Made by a program: the position numbers and the translations under genes. The notes beneath the pieces are model-generated. The model was not told where the DNA came from. It worked only from the letters and a program-made list of their open reading frames with translations, and ran no database searches. From Channallabes apus (taxonomy: Eukaryota > Chordata > Actinopteri > Siluriformes > Clariidae), in assembly GCA_030522415.1 (NCBI GenBank), contig CM060106.1, positions 26,239,967-26,303,966 of the forward strand: a DNA stretch of 64,000 nucleotides. Reading direction: 5' to 3'. Shown here one piece after another: positions 26,601-41,197 of this stretch (position 1 is the stretch's first letter; each line of letters opens with the position of its first letter).

Positions 26601-29600
26601 ACTTGAGCCTCTTTTGCCTTTTCCCTTATGGCCATGTACGTCTCTGCAGGTGGCTGTGCTTCTCATGGACACGCAGGGAGCCTTCGACAGCCAGTCCACC
26701 ATCAAAGACTGTGCCACCCTCTTCGCCCTCAGTACCATGACCAGCTCTGTTCAGGTTTACTTTATCTGCTTTCAAGATGGACAGAATATCCTGTCCTAGT
26801 CTAGATTATAGTATGCCCATTTTACTAGAGTACATTTTAAATAGTTTACTTAACCTGCCTTTTAAATGCATGTATAGTTGACCATATTCATGTTTAATTG
26901 TTGTTGTTCCATTTATAGGTTTATAATTTATCTCAGAATGTGCAAGAGGACGATCTTCAACATCTACAGGCAAGTTTTACTTTTGGTTTTTCAAATTATT
27001 TTACCAGCATAGAAATGGGAGAAGAGGTTGTTTACTGCTTAGATATTAGTGATGAGGTACATCAGGATATTGATTCATCACTGTTTTTCCTATTGTAGCT
27101 GTTTACAGAATATGGAAGACTTGCTATGGAGGAAATATACCTAAAACCATTTCAGGTATGTTGTACTGTAAAGTCTACCTAGAACCTATTAATACTTTTT
27201 TTTTTTTTGTATTTAATATAGTAAGCCTTTTTTTAACTTGAATATTTTCTTTTGTATCTAGTCGTTAATGTTTCTTATAAGAGACTGGAGTTACCCGTAT
27301 GAACATGCATATGGCCTGGAAGGAGGAAAAGAATTTTTAGAGAAAAGGCTGCAAGTAAGTGGATCATCTGTACTTGCTTAAGTAGCATGTTTGTAATTTT
27401 AGAAGTGTGAGCTTTGGAGATGGAGAACTCCCTGTTTTTTACTGAAGTACCCTTAAGGAGCATGTTTACATTTCAGTCTTGAACAGGATGATTGGTTTGA
27501 TAAGCTTTTCTCAGACAGACACTAATGCTAGTGATCAAATGTTCCATCTACTGTGGATATTTGTGAATGTGTATAATGGCCCTGAACTGGTCTATTATCT
27601 TTGTGCTCTTAGGTGAAGCCGAACCAACACGAGGAGCTTCAGGATGTCCGGAAGCACATCCACTCCTGTTTCTCCAACATCAGCTGCTTCCTGTTGCCTC
27701 ACCCTGGCCTCAGGGTGGCCACAAACCCCCATTTTGATGGCAGGTTGAAAGGTACGAGTCATCTGCCCTCTAGAGGCTGAATAGTAGTAGTGTTTAAAGA
27801 GGAAAGTGACCTTTCTGCTTTAAAAGCAAGTTTTTTGCTTTTTATGCAGTTTTCTTTAGTCGTATGCATCTCTTTGCTTGTATTGCTTACTCTGCATTTA
27901 TTATTTGTGAAATGCATTTTTGGGATGGAATTAATTTTGGAAGAATGCCATTAAAGTTTATAAATATTTGTCCTCCTGCTCCATCTTCCCACACGTACAG
28001 ACATTGATCCTGATTTTAAAAAGGAGTTAGAGAGACTCATCCCACTGCTGTTGGCTCCAGAGAACTTGGTGGAGAAAGAAATCAGTGGTTCTAAAGTCAC
28101 ATGTAAAGATCTTGTACAGTATTTCAAAGTAAGAGTCCCTCCTCATCATGGACTTGATTTATGTTGAATAAGAGTTGGCTGTGTGTCATAACACTGTTCT
28201 TTTACAGGCCTACATGAAAATATATCAAGGAGAAGAGCTGCCACATCCAAAGTTTATGTTACAGGTAATGTTCATAACAGCACTGTCTGATCTGTAACTT
28301 AAATTGTTATAAGTTATGAATTTTATTTGTATCAATTATTTTTGTTTTTTAAGGCAACAGCTGAAGCTAACAACCTTGCAGCAGTTTCAGGAGCAAAGGA
28401 TACTTACATCAAGAGCATGGAACAGGTAAATCAACTGTGAATTGAAATTCAGAACTGAAAAGATAAATTTTGTCTTAAATGTTCTATTTTATTTATTTAT
28501 TTATTTTTATTTATTTCTTTTTTTTAGCATTTTACAGTTACAAACCAAACACACACAAAACAAATAAATAAATCTGGCTCACCACTTCTTTAAATAAATG
28601 TAATGGAGAAATAAAAAGCATGCAATCAAAATGCTTTGTTTTTGTATTCAGATATACCACAAATTCCTTTTTTTTTTTTTTCTTTCCCCCAACCCCCCCC
28701 CCCCCCCCCCTTCTTTGTAAACTCTTATTAAACAAAACCTCTAACAAGAATAGAGGATACATCTAAACCCATATATCTTAAGAAAGGGTACCACCTTCTA
28801 TGAAATATGACATGTTGACTGTTAACAGCACAGGTTAAAAAGTCCAGTGAAAAATATTCCAGAATAACATTGTAAGTTTCTAACATTTTGTGCGAGGAAA
28901 TGTATTCTTCTTAACTGGTTAAGGGATAAAGCCCCTTCTAGGGTATTATGGCACAAAGTGTCTATGTTTAAGACCATATCAACACATTCCGAGCAATAAG
29001 TGTTTTGGGTCACAACCAAAACACTTTTTTTCCATATAAAAGAACTAAACCAACCATTCAACTTTCTAATCGTCTTATGAGTAAAAGTTATTGGAATCAT
29101 TTGAATGGGATAAAGTAGTCTTGGAAGAATATTCTTCAGGAGGGAGATCCGACCCAACCAAGAAACAGGGAGGACATTCCACCTCTCTAAGTCCATCCGG
29201 ACACGCTCAAAAAGTGGAAGAAATTTTACTTTATACAGTACATCTGTTCAAAGGAGGGGGTAACATTAATTCCCAGGTATGTTAAACCTTCAGGGGCTCA
29301 TCGAAATGGGAAGGATGATGCTGCTTGGGGTAATAATTTTAAACCACCTATAGGCATTGCCACTGATTTTATGATTCATTCTATATCCCGAAAATGTACC
29401 AAATTTATCAATCGTGTCCAAGAGAGCCGGGGTAGAGATCTGGATTCACCATAAATATCAAAATATCTTCAGCATATAAGGCTGTAATATTTGTTGATTG
29501 TTCCCTATTGTTAAGCCACTAATTTTATCTGTTCTTATAGCTTCTGCCAGTGGTTCAATTAACAAAGCAAATAAGAGGCGAAAGAGGGCAGCCTTGTCTC

Positions 29601-32600
29601 GTTCCTCTCCCAACTTTGAATGTAGTGGAGCGACATCCATTAGTCAGCACGGCACTAAGAGGCTCATTGTACAATAGCTTGATCCACTTGATAAAGTGTT
29701 CAAGACCAAATTTATGTAATGTGTGAAATAAATAGGGCCACACAACGCGATCAAATGCCTTCTCCGCATCCAAGGAGATCACAAGGCCCTCTCTTGACTG
29801 TTTTTTAGCAAACTGTATTACATTCAACAAACGGCGCATGTTTTTAGTAGAGTTACGTCCTATAATGAAGCCTGTTTGGTCATCCCTTACTAGAACAGGG
29901 AGAAGGGACTCAATTCGCTGCTGAATGTTGATTTAAAGATATTTTCCAAAATACTAGCATTGCGATTGAAGTCGATATGATGAACAATCTTTGGCTTGCT
30001 TACCTTTTTTCATAATTAGGAATATATTTGCCTCTCTCTGAGATTGAGGCAAATGACCTTTCACAAATGAGTCATTGAACATATTTAGTAAGCGATCCAA
30101 TAGCAAATTTCTAAATTCTTTATAAAATTCGTTACTAAGCCCATCTGGGCCAGGCGCTTTCCCAGATTGTAAACTCTTAATGGCCTCTAGAAATTTTTAG
30201 ATATAGGGGCATTGAGGAAGGCGGTCTGATCTTCTGATAGGGTGGGTAGATTGAGGGTGGAAAAGAAGAGTTCCATGGACTGTTTTGTATCCCTTTCTAA
30301 TTCAGATTTGTATAAATTCTCGAACCAATCTTTAAATGTATTATTAATAGATAAGCTATCTAGAAAGCGTTTGCCTCTACTGTCCAATGGACTGGATAGA
30401 TTGAGAGTCTGATTTATTTATTTTTTTTCTTTGTAAGGTATGCTAAATATTTTCCAACTTTATCGCCATGTTCATATTTTCTGTTTAGCAAAGCGAATTT
30501 TTACCTCTGCCTGTTTCGTTAAGAGAATCTAGAGCAGATCTAATAGTGGAGATTTCTTTCATTTTATCAGGGGATGGGTTTTTTAATATACAATCTCTCA
30601 GCTTCCTTAAGCTTTGATTCTAAGATCTCTTTTTGTTTAGCTTGGCTGTGCCTTTTACTTGATTGTATATGCTATAATAAGGCCTCTAGAAAACGCTTTG
30701 GTTGTTTCCCATAATAAAGATGAATCCTCAGTTGAGGCAGAATTAATGGACATGGAGTTAAATTTCTCTATAAAATTATCATCTGCCAAAATGAACGGGT
30801 GAAATCTCCAGGTATAAGACTTGGTATTTTGATTCCCAAAGGAGTATTCGGCAAAAACCGATGCATGGTCAGAAATGGATATATTCCCTATATGGCAAGA
30901 TGTGATATGCTCCAACATACTTTTTGGAGAAAATAAGTAGTCTGTCCTAGTATGAGAGTTGTGGATCCTAGAAAAAAAGTATACTCCTGTTCTGTGGGAT
31001 ACCAGACCCTCCAGATATCTATATAGTCAAATTCCTCACAAAGAGCCGTAACAGTTTTAGCTTGCACTTACAATAATGGTTTACCTGTTGGGAATTTATC
31101 GATCATGGGGCAGAAATGACAATTAAAATCCCCCCCAATAAACAAAGTCTTAACTCCCAATCTGCTAATTTAGCAAATGCTATGGTCAAAAAATACCCTG
31201 TATGGCCATTCAAGAAAGCAATTTCTTTGCCGTATAATAATCCCTTAACAATTAGATAGCGCCCTCTTGTGTCCTTCATTAAGTGAGGTATTCCATTCCA
31301 ATTAAAAGTTAAGATAACTATGCCTCTACTCCCCCTGTGATAGTTTAAGATGTTCATCATTCAAATGAGTCTCCTGAAGTAAAGCAACATGTACCCCCTC
31401 CTTTTTTAAATATGTCAACTTTTCTTCTCTTAACAGGTGTGTGGATACCATTAACTTTCCATGTACAAACATTTAACTTTAACATTTTCGGTATATATTA
31501 GACATAATGTAGTCCAAATGTACATATGTGTAACGAGGGATTTAATACCAAAGCGTTACATAGTGGTGGCCCGTACGTATGGGGAATCGGTATTTTGGGG
31601 TATTTTCCGGTTTTGTGTGGCGTGGCTGAATAAGATGGACGCTAACATCGCTAATGCTTGTAGTGCTGTTAAGGCCAACGTTGTAGTAGCTAATAACATG
31701 CTGGTTGATGTAGAGGATGCATTTGATACATGCTGTAACCCTACAGCTGAATTAACTGCATTGATTATCATGGCTATCAGATATATATAAAGAACTAATG
31801 ACAATGATATTGTTCATGGGACTGATATAGAGGTAGTGCACACACTACAAAAGGAACTAAATCAATGCAAGGTGGACATGGTGGCGCTTACTGATAGTGA
31901 GCTCTGTGGAGAAGGATTATAGACAATCCATAGACAGCTGTCTCAACAGGGAAATCAGTCTTCGTGACGCAGTGGACGCAAGCTGGGAAGGGCTGCAGCG
32001 CTACTGCCAGGAGGCTCTCGAGAAAATGGAGAGAGCCGTCGTTGACTGTTTTCTTCGACGTGACGTCATCTGGGAAAACTGGATTAAGAGACAGCGTCTC
32101 ACTAGTACACCCACCGCCCACAGGTTACAGGCCTGCTCCCCTGCATCTCCTCCATCTCTTGCACAACATCTGCCCAGCACTCCAACAACTACAGCCACGG
32201 CCAAGGTAAAGCCACCACGTACTACTAACAGCTACGACGTTCCTACTGGTGTTCCCGCACACTCCTCGGCTCTGCTCTCCTCCCCACTTTCTTCTTCTCT
32301 TCACGTTCGACCATCCAGCTGCGTGGAGTTTCCAGCCTTCTGCGACGCGTCAGATACAGCTGAGGTGTGGAACGTCATCAAGCAAGCGGAGAAGTACCTG
32401 GAGATCAGACCCCTGACCCACCCAGAGCTGCTGGGAACCCTCGGCACGGTTCTACAAAGGCCTGCTCTGAGTTGGTGGAAGGTGGAGAAAGGCAAGGTGA
32501 AGGACTGGCAGTCTTTTAAACAGGCATTCCTGGAGGCTTTTATACTGGACAACGACCTCGACGAAGAGGAAGACAACTTGAGGTCCCCAGTACAGCAGCC

Positions 32601-35600
32601 AGGGCAACGCCAGGGAGACTTCGCCGATGACCACCCCGCCCTCTGTCTCATGGGGAACTCTGATATCTCCGAGGAAGAACTAGTGGGGCGAACCCGGGAG
32701 AATATCTACACGAGAGTGGACGGATGTTTAAGAGGAGCGGCGAGCACCGTGGAAAAACAGGTGGAGAGAGGCGCTAGGGGAGAGAGACAGCGAGGACCGC
32801 TTTACTCCGGGTCCAGATTCCATACCCCGAGCACACCCGCCGCTGAAAGGAGCCGACACCCCACGTCCACCCACCACGACCACTAAAGTGGCCTCCGACT
32901 TACCGAGCGACCTGGGTGAGATCATCAAAGCCCAACAGAAGGACCCTACTATTTTAAAGCTGCTCTCCAACGACCATCCAAGGAGCACTCAAGATCAGAG
33001 GGTCACCTTCGAACGTCATCAGGGCGTGCTATATCGCCGTGTACCAGTAAGGCAAGGAGAGAAATTTCAGCTAGCAGTCCCCCAGTTGCTTATAAAAGAT
33101 TTTCTACGTGATCACGCCAATCCACTGGGAGGACACTTGGGACAACTGAAAACCTTGCTGAGGTTACTAGAGGGGGGCGTGGTGGCCGACGGTGCAGAAG
33201 GAGACCTGGCTCTATATGAGAACCTGCAGTGTTTGCCGACGACACAAGACAGGACATCCATCAACACCCAAAGTTTCTTCACGGAGGAAGGCATACAAGG
33301 AGACAAACCATCCAGATCCACACATGCCAGATATCAAAATACCCGGAGGAAAGCAGCGCACTTTCAACCGGGAGAACTGGTGTGGATCCAAACTCAGCCA
33401 TGCTCCTCCACAACAAAGATTTTCTGCACAGCTAGCGCCCAAGTGGGAGGGACCAGCAGAAAGACCAAAAAGAAAAGGACCAATAAAATGCACAATGTCT
33501 TGGGGCTACCCACAAAAAGCCGAGGATTACAGTGTGGTGAATCGGAAGCGCTGGTACAGATGTTCTCCTCTGACGCCGGAAGCTTGGGGGGGGGGGGGGG
33601 TGGGTCTATGTAGCCCAGCCACACAAAGGGACATTTCAATAACAGGGAAATGGTAGAAGAGCTAATGCTGCTCACCTGTGGCCAAAGATGTGCCCTGGCG
33701 GTTTCTGTTTCCCCTTGTTACAGTGGTTTGGTCACCGGGCAAGCTCCCATGCGCGATCGCGACGCGAGGGAACCCGGATGTGAGTCTGATCACGTGTGCC
33801 GGCATAAAAGCCAGAACCGGCGAGGTAGCCGGCACGGAGAGATGAAGACAGCGCGCTGTATGTTTTTTGAGGCTGAGCGACTGCTTGTGGATTATACGTC
33901 ATTAATTTCATTCAGTACCCAGCTCATTCCGTTTCTCGATCTCCCGGACCTACCATCGTTTTCTGGTGAGATCGAGCCATCTCTCCAACTCACCATTTTC
34001 ATACTCTTTGCCATATATCAGACACTGGACTACCATACACACTCTCGCACACCCGCATACATCACACACACACACTTTATATTTGTATATATTGGTTTGT
34101 GGTGCACCGTGTTTGTTTATTTATTTATCTTGTATAATACACTTGGTTTAATTTATTACCATTGTTTTGTGTCGCGTCGTGTATTGTCCTGCCGCAGTTG
34201 CGCAATACCGGAAGTGTGGTTTACAAGCCCCTATTTAGATTCCCGAATCCGTAATTTTGTAATGAGATTGAATACCAATCAAAGCGTTACATATGAATAA
34301 CATGAAAGTAAGCAAAACAAGTGGTGAGCAAAAAAAAAAAAAAACACGATAAACTAACCAATAAAGGGAACTTGAACAAAAGCTGTTGAACATCGACAAA
34401 ATTATACACTTTACCTCCTGCTGGGTAACGAGAGCACCAGTGAAGAGGTCTTCTAACGACAAAATCCAAGGTTTTGTCAAGCGGTAGTGCTGCTATTCAT
34501 AGCCGCATAACTCAAACAATACACTGAACGCGGTAAGCCAACATGTTCCAGTTAAATTTACCTTATTTAAGCTCACACCAATTAATAATGTGTTGAGCAG
34601 TCAATTACTACCAACCGGCTGCGCATCCACTGAGCTCAATAACGCCTCGACAGCAACCGGCTCGTGAAACACCTTCACTGAGGCAGGGTAGATTTGCCTG
34701 TATTCCGCACCTAGAGACTTCAAACGTTTCTTAACTTCATCGAACATCCTGCGTCTGCGAAGGACAGATGCAGAGAAGTCTTGAAAAAACATCACTGTCT
34801 TGTCTCCAAATTTCAAAGGAGAGCTCCCCAGCTCCCGTGCGGCATTTAACACTGCGAGATACGATCCATCTTTTCGTCAATGATCTTGGAGATATTGGCT
34901 GTAATCTCCATGTCGGATATCGATAATGCAGGCGAACTCGTGCTAGCACTAGCAGCATCAGTGCGCTCCTCGGCTTCGTCTGAATCTGTTTTCTTACGTG
35001 GCATGTTTTCTGACCACCGCAAAAAGTAATTATGCTCATAATGACCTATGAGACATAAACGTGCTCCGTCTGTATCATGCGGTTGTAATAGAAAATTCAG
35101 CAACGTGGCACCCCCGCTTAACCCCACACAACCTCCCTTCAAGCCGCCATCCAATTTAGTCGTGTCCAATTCCCCTCCGTCGCTAGGGGGGCTCCCTCAT
35201 TAAGGCTACCACTACCACTCAGTCTTCGGCCCTCCCGGCTATCACGTGTTTCCTCTGAACCTCGTGACATCAGCCGACCGCATCTTTTCGAACTGCTTGC
35301 TCACGTACCATTAGGGGCGGAGTAACACACTCGGAGGAAAGCGCAAGCCGCTCCTTCCGCGTGCGCAAGCTCAGACGCCCCTGATTGGCTGTAGAGCCGT
35401 GACTAATGTGGGAGTGCAAGTAACCTCTCATCCCTCCCCCCCCTGAGAGAGTTCGGCCAATCAGCTCTCTGTGCCTCCGGCTGTGAGAGGAAAACCGCAT
35501 CACCCGGGGTTTGAACCAGCGATCTCCGGATGATGGGGCGAGCGCTTTACCACTTGCATTTTCTACACTTGTGCATTTATGGCGGATGTCAAATAGTTGA

Positions 35601-38600
35601 CGTTATTGTTAAGCAAATTTTCCAATCAAGTTCTAATGTATAGTTAGTGTCCTGAATATACACTATAATGTATTTTCTCCACATTCGTGTAAGTTGCTTA
35701 GCTTAACAGTTTATACCCTCTGTGTGCTGCAGGTGTGTGGTGGAGACAAGCCCTACATTGCCCCAGCTGATTTGGAGCGCAGCCACAAGGAGCTCAAGCA
35801 GATATCCATACGGCAGTTCCGCACCATTAAGAAGATGGGAGGTGAGGAGTTCTGTCAGCGCTACCAGGAGCAGCTGGAGGCCGAGCTGGACGAGGCTTAC
35901 ACCAGCTACGTCAAGTACAATGATGTAAAGAACATTTTCTATGCAGCGCGGACGCCAGCCACACTCTTTGCCCTCATGTTTGCCATGTACGTGGTGTCGC
36001 TAGTGACGGGCTTTGTGGGCGTAAACTCTGTGGCAATGCTGTGTAATCTGGTCATGGGCGTGGCTCTGGTGTCTCTATGCACCTGGGCCTATGTCAAATA
36101 CTCTGGGGAGTTCCGTGAGGTGGGCAGCGTCATCGACCAGGTGGCAGAAACTCTCTGGGAACAGGTGGGTTATTCTCAACCTGCTAATTCTCTTGGTTGA
36201 TCTTCTCTTTCTGTGATCTGCCTTTTTTGTCCGCTTTTGGTTTTGGAACCAAATCCTGCATTTATATTGGAAGAAACAATATTCCACAGTATGTGACTTG
36301 TTGATTTGTCACCGCTGTACACAGTCCAGCTTTCTAAGGTTCTCTTACAGTGTGAAGCTTCACCCGCCCCTTAAATGTTTTGTTTTTTGTAAATCTGTAA
36401 TGTAAAATAGTTCACAGTTGGCTTTGTCAAATATTTCCACTCAAACTGTCTTACCAAGCATAACATTATCTTTACAGCATATCAATAAAATTATTTGTAT
36501 AGTGCTTTTAAATAATTTTGATTGTGTAAAGCCGCTTTGCGACAATGACAGTTAAGTTTGTATGGAATGTGAATGTGTATTGATCAGATTGTCCCTGGTG
36601 AGCAGGGCGAGCGTGGCAAGGAAAAGCTCCCCGAGATGGTAATTCAATTCAATTTTATTTGAACAGCGCTTTTAGCAATTGACATTGCCTCAAAGCAGCT
36701 TTACACAATCAAAAGAATTATTTAATTTTGTATGGAATGTGAAGGCGTATGAATCAAAATGGTCAGTTTGTCCCTGGTGAGCAAGCCGAGGGCGACAGTG
36801 GCAAGGAAAAACTCCCTGAGATGGTGATGGGAAGAAACCTTGAAAGGAACCAGACTCAACAGGGAACCATCCTCATTTGGGTGAAAAATGATCTGCATGA
36901 AATTATCTGCATTTATACTGTTAGGTGGCAGACAGGTCAGCTATAACAGTTGATGTTAATATGGAGTCCATGTAGTTATTGGAGACTCGGGTAGACTTGT
37001 AGGAAATTCCAGTCCTGAACTATCGGACTGTCAAGTCCCCAGAGAAACAGTTGCCAACACCAGTCGAGGCCAGAACCGTCTTCTAAGTAGATAGAATCAT
37101 CCCCAGACACCAGACGCATCCTAAAGAGACACACGGGGCATCCATGCGACGAGACCTCCAACCAGAAACGGGGCACCAGGATGGATCAGACAGGTCCGGA
37201 GGGCAGAGGGAGTCTGGATCACTGTCGAGCTACACATGTCGTTCCTGTGTTGCCAGAGAGAGAGAAAGGGGGAGGAAGAGAAGAGGAGAGATGGCAATTG
37301 GGTATGGTCACAGTCATATGATGTATAATGTGAATGTATATTAACTGTAGAGTGCAAGCAGGGACTCCGGCAGGACTAACTATGACAGCATAACTAAAAG
37401 GGAGAGCCAGAAGGAAACATGAGGGCTCCCTGTGATGTAAAGTAATCACCTCACAGTCAACAAGCCTGAGTGATCAATGAGAGTGAGGAAGACCGCATCT
37501 AAACATACCAGTTCACCATAATACTCTACGTCCATGAGTCCCCCAGATCTGCTCCTTTACCTAAGGCAAATCGATTCATAAAAATGCTAGGCTAAATAAA
37601 TAGGTTTTTAGCCTAGAATTGAACACTGAGACTGTGTCTGAGTCCCGAACACTATTTGGAAGACTATTCCATAATTTTGGGGCTTTGTAAGAAAAAGCTC
37701 TGCCGCCAGCTGTAGTTTTCATAATACGCGATACTGACAAGCAGCCTGCATCCTTTGATCGAAGTAGGTGTGGCGGATCGTAAGACACTAGCAGTTCACT
37801 CAGATACTGTGGCGCGAGACCATTTAATGCTTTATGTGCCAAGAGTAGTATTTTAAAATCAATGCGAAATTTCACATGGAGCCAATGAAGCGAAGATAAG
37901 GTAGGGGTGATGTGCTCATATCTTCTGGTTCTAGTGAGGACTCTCGCTGCTGCATTCTGGACTAACTGAAGCTTGTTTATGCACCTAGCTGAACAAGACA
38001 GTAAGGCTGTCAATAGTCCAACCTAGAGGTGATAAAAGCATGAACTAGTTTTTCTGCATCGTTTAGCGACAGAAATATTGCCAAGATAACATTACCAGGA
38101 TAGCATTCTTTCACCTCAGTATATTTCTTATCTACATGAGCTTCAAATGAAAGTCTGGAATCTATAATCACACCGAGGTCTTTAACTTTAGATGGCCTTT
38201 CTGTTCAATCAAGTGCAACAGTAAGTGTGATCTAAAATCTTACTTCAAGCTGAATGCGGTCCTATGACTAAAACTTATCAGGATTAAGCAGTAGGAAGTT
38301 AATTAGCATCCAATCTCTTATGTCCTGCACACATTGCTCAACTTTAGTGAGCTGGATTTTCTCATCTGATTTTGATGAGACACATAACTGTGTCGTCAGC
38401 ATAACAATGAAACGTAAACATGGTATTAGTTATGTTGCCCAGAGGAAGCATGTAAAGGGGGAAAAAAGCAGTGGACCTAAAACTGAACCTTGTGGAACAC
38501 CAAACTCCACTAGAGAGCATGCAGAATAATCACCATTTAAATCTACATACTGATAACGATCGGTCAAATAGGATCTGAGCCAGGAGAGGGCTGCACCCTT

Positions 38601-41160
38601 AATTCCTACTACATTTTCTAATCTGCGAAAAAGAATAGCATGATCAATGGTGTCAAACGCTGCACTGAGGTCGAGTAATACAAGCATAGTTACACAACCC
38701 TGATCAGTAGCCAATAGGAGGTCATTTACTGCATTTACATTTAGTCATTTGGCAGACGCTCTTATCCAGAGCGACTTACATTTTTATCTCATTACACATC
38801 TGAGCAGTTGAGGGTTAAGGGCCTTGCTCAAGGGCCCACCAGTGGCAACGTGGTGGTTGTGGGGTTTGAACCATGGACCTTCCGAACCGTAGTCCAATGC
38901 CTTAACCACTGAGCTACCCCTGGCCCCTACTTTACTACTATTTTACTATTTACTACTTTAACAAGTGCTGTTTCTGTGCTGTGATGAGGCCTAAATCCTG
39001 ACTGGTACAGTTCATGTATGCTATTTCTATGTAGATATGAGCATAGCTGCTCCGCTACTATCTTTTCGAGAATCTTAGAGATAATGGGGAGGTTTGATAT
39101 TTGCCTGTAATTAGACAACTGACTGGGGTCGAGGTCAGGTTTCTTAATAATCGGTTTAATGACTGCTAATTTAAAAGATTTTGGAACATACCCAATGCTG
39201 AGTGAGGAATTAATTATTCTCAACAGGGGTTCTGTTATAACTGGTACTATCTGTTTAAGAAAATGTGTCTGTATAGGATCTACTATACAGGTTAATGAAT
39301 TTGCAGAAGAGATGAGTGAAATTAGTTCATTCTCTTCAAGGGGAGTAAAGTATTCTAGATTCTGATCTGACACAGTTAGTTTAACAGCTGCATAAATTGC
39401 ATTGTCCGGTTTTGAAGCCTCAATTTTATGCCTGATATTTATAGTTTTATTATTAAAAGTTCATGAAGTCCTCACTATTGCACGATGTTGTGGAGATTTC
39501 TGCAGTGGTCTTATTTCTAGTTAATTTGGCTATGGTATTGAATAAAAATCTAGGATTATTTATTTTCTAAGAGTGGAGAGATATGTTGATCTAGTAATAG
39601 GAAGAAACCTTGAGAAGAACCAGACTCGACAGGGAACCAATCCTCATTTGGGTGAAGCAGGAATTGATCTGCATTTATACTGTTGGGTGGCAGGCAGTTC
39701 AGCTATAACAGTTGATGTTAATATGGAGTAGGCCTGGGCGATAAAACGATAACGATGTGTTTCGCGACACGCGTGATCGATATCAATAAAAAGTGTTCGA
39801 TATTTTTTCTTTGTTGTAAGAAAACAGAGGTCACGAATCAAGTTTGGTTGCATTCGCTCCGCGACCAGCACTAGGACCCGGAAATAGTACGGTCGCGATT
39901 CAGGAAGCATAAACGGAACCAAGATGGCGTTGACATTGGCACCCGCCAAATGCGGGTAAAATTCGGCTGTGGCAGGTAATAACTTTAGTCTCACTAGCCA
40001 CATTGGCGGGTAGTTTATTCTTTGGTATGATTGTTTGCACTAATATGCACAACAAACCTCTATAATAATACTTGCTTTTTGTGTGAGACAACCAGAGGAA
40101 AAGAAGCAGAGGCATGGAGAAAACGGTATTCTTTTACTGTGTTCAGTGCACGCGCCAGTGAATTAACATCAAACTCAAATAGTTTACAATATATTATGTC
40201 TAAAGGCATCTGATTTATAATAAACATTGCACTATTTTATTACACTTTATTAAGCATTTCTTACATTTTCTTTTAATTTTGCACTTTAAATGATTAAGTG
40301 TTCATTGTGACTTTAGACTTATGTTTACATTTTAATTATTTGATTTTTCCATGGTTGTTGACATTTCTGTCTTAATAACTGATGGGGACTATGATCAGCG
40401 GAAGGTTATTTTTAAAATAAAAATGTTTAAATATCTTCTCCTGGGCCTTATTTTAAATGGGTCATAAATATAATTATCGATCTCGACCGATATGAAACAC
40501 TGATACCGTGATAGTTTTCAGCCATATCGCCCAGCCCTAATATGGAGTCCAGGTATTTATTGGAGACTCGGGTAGACTTGTAGGAAATTCCAGTCTTGAA
40601 CTATCGAGCAACTGCAGCCAAGTCATGTCTTCAGAGAAACAGCTGTCAACACCAGTCGAAGCCAGAACCGGCTTCATGGTAGAGTGAAACCATCCCCAGA
40701 CGCATTCCATCTCCAACCAGAAGCGGAGCACCAGGATGGGTCAGACAGGTCCGGGTGTCAGCCCAGCCCTGATGTCGCCCTCGGCTTGCTCATTAGGAAC
40801 TATCTGATGATTTAATTCACATTCCATACAAACTTAAATAATTCTTTTGATTGTGCAAGTCTGGTTTGCGACAATGACAATTGTTAAAAGCGCTATACAA
40901 ATAAAATTACATGCCACATTTATTTAAATTTCTTTGGCAGTCATGATCACTTCTGACTAATGAATTTTAACATGGTAAATTTAAATGAATGAAATTTATA
41001 CAACTTAGTAATTATGCAATGAAGCCAACACCCTAATGAGTAGTAGGTTTTACTGAAGCTTCGCTCCTGTTTCTATTCAGGTCTTTCCAACAGTGTTTCA
41101 ACACCGCACAGTGACCAATTGTCTCACAAGCTTTATAGTAGCTAAATAAAAGCCGTCACG

Positions 41161-41197
<37 letters not shown>

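Larger units (their letters stand above)
31529..34291 (+). mobile_element. Gypsy-type LTR element lacking RT, inserted in L1
   Basis: Flanked by a 4-bp duplication TATG (31525-31528 and 34292-34295). The 5' LTR is reduced to 32 bases (31529-31560, TGTAAC...GCGTTACA). The 3' LTR (33609-34291) is 683 bp and begins TGTAGC. A G-rich polypurine tract (about 33584-33606) precedes the 3' LTR. The interior has gag-like and integrase remnants but no protease, RT or RNase H, so it is an internally deleted derivative. Confidence 0.8.
28527..35150 (-). mobile_element. L1-type LINE, antisense in atl2 intron 11, split by an LTR element
   Basis: Reverse-strand non-LTR retrotransposon. ORF1 remnants are at 34601-35020, endonuclease remnants near 31080-31360, RT near 29555-29839 and a C-terminal domain at 28822-29196. 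A T-rich stretch just left of 28527 fits its poly(A) tail. Frameshifts and stops are frequent, so it is old and dead. The LTR element at 31529-34291 is inserted between ORF1 and ORF2. Lying antisense in the intron is the common retained orientation. Confidence 0.8.

Noticed and set aside
32001..33675. Reverse-strand ORFs opposite the gag-like region
   Set aside because: GC-rich coding sequence yields open antisense frames; compositions are implausible and no motif is present.
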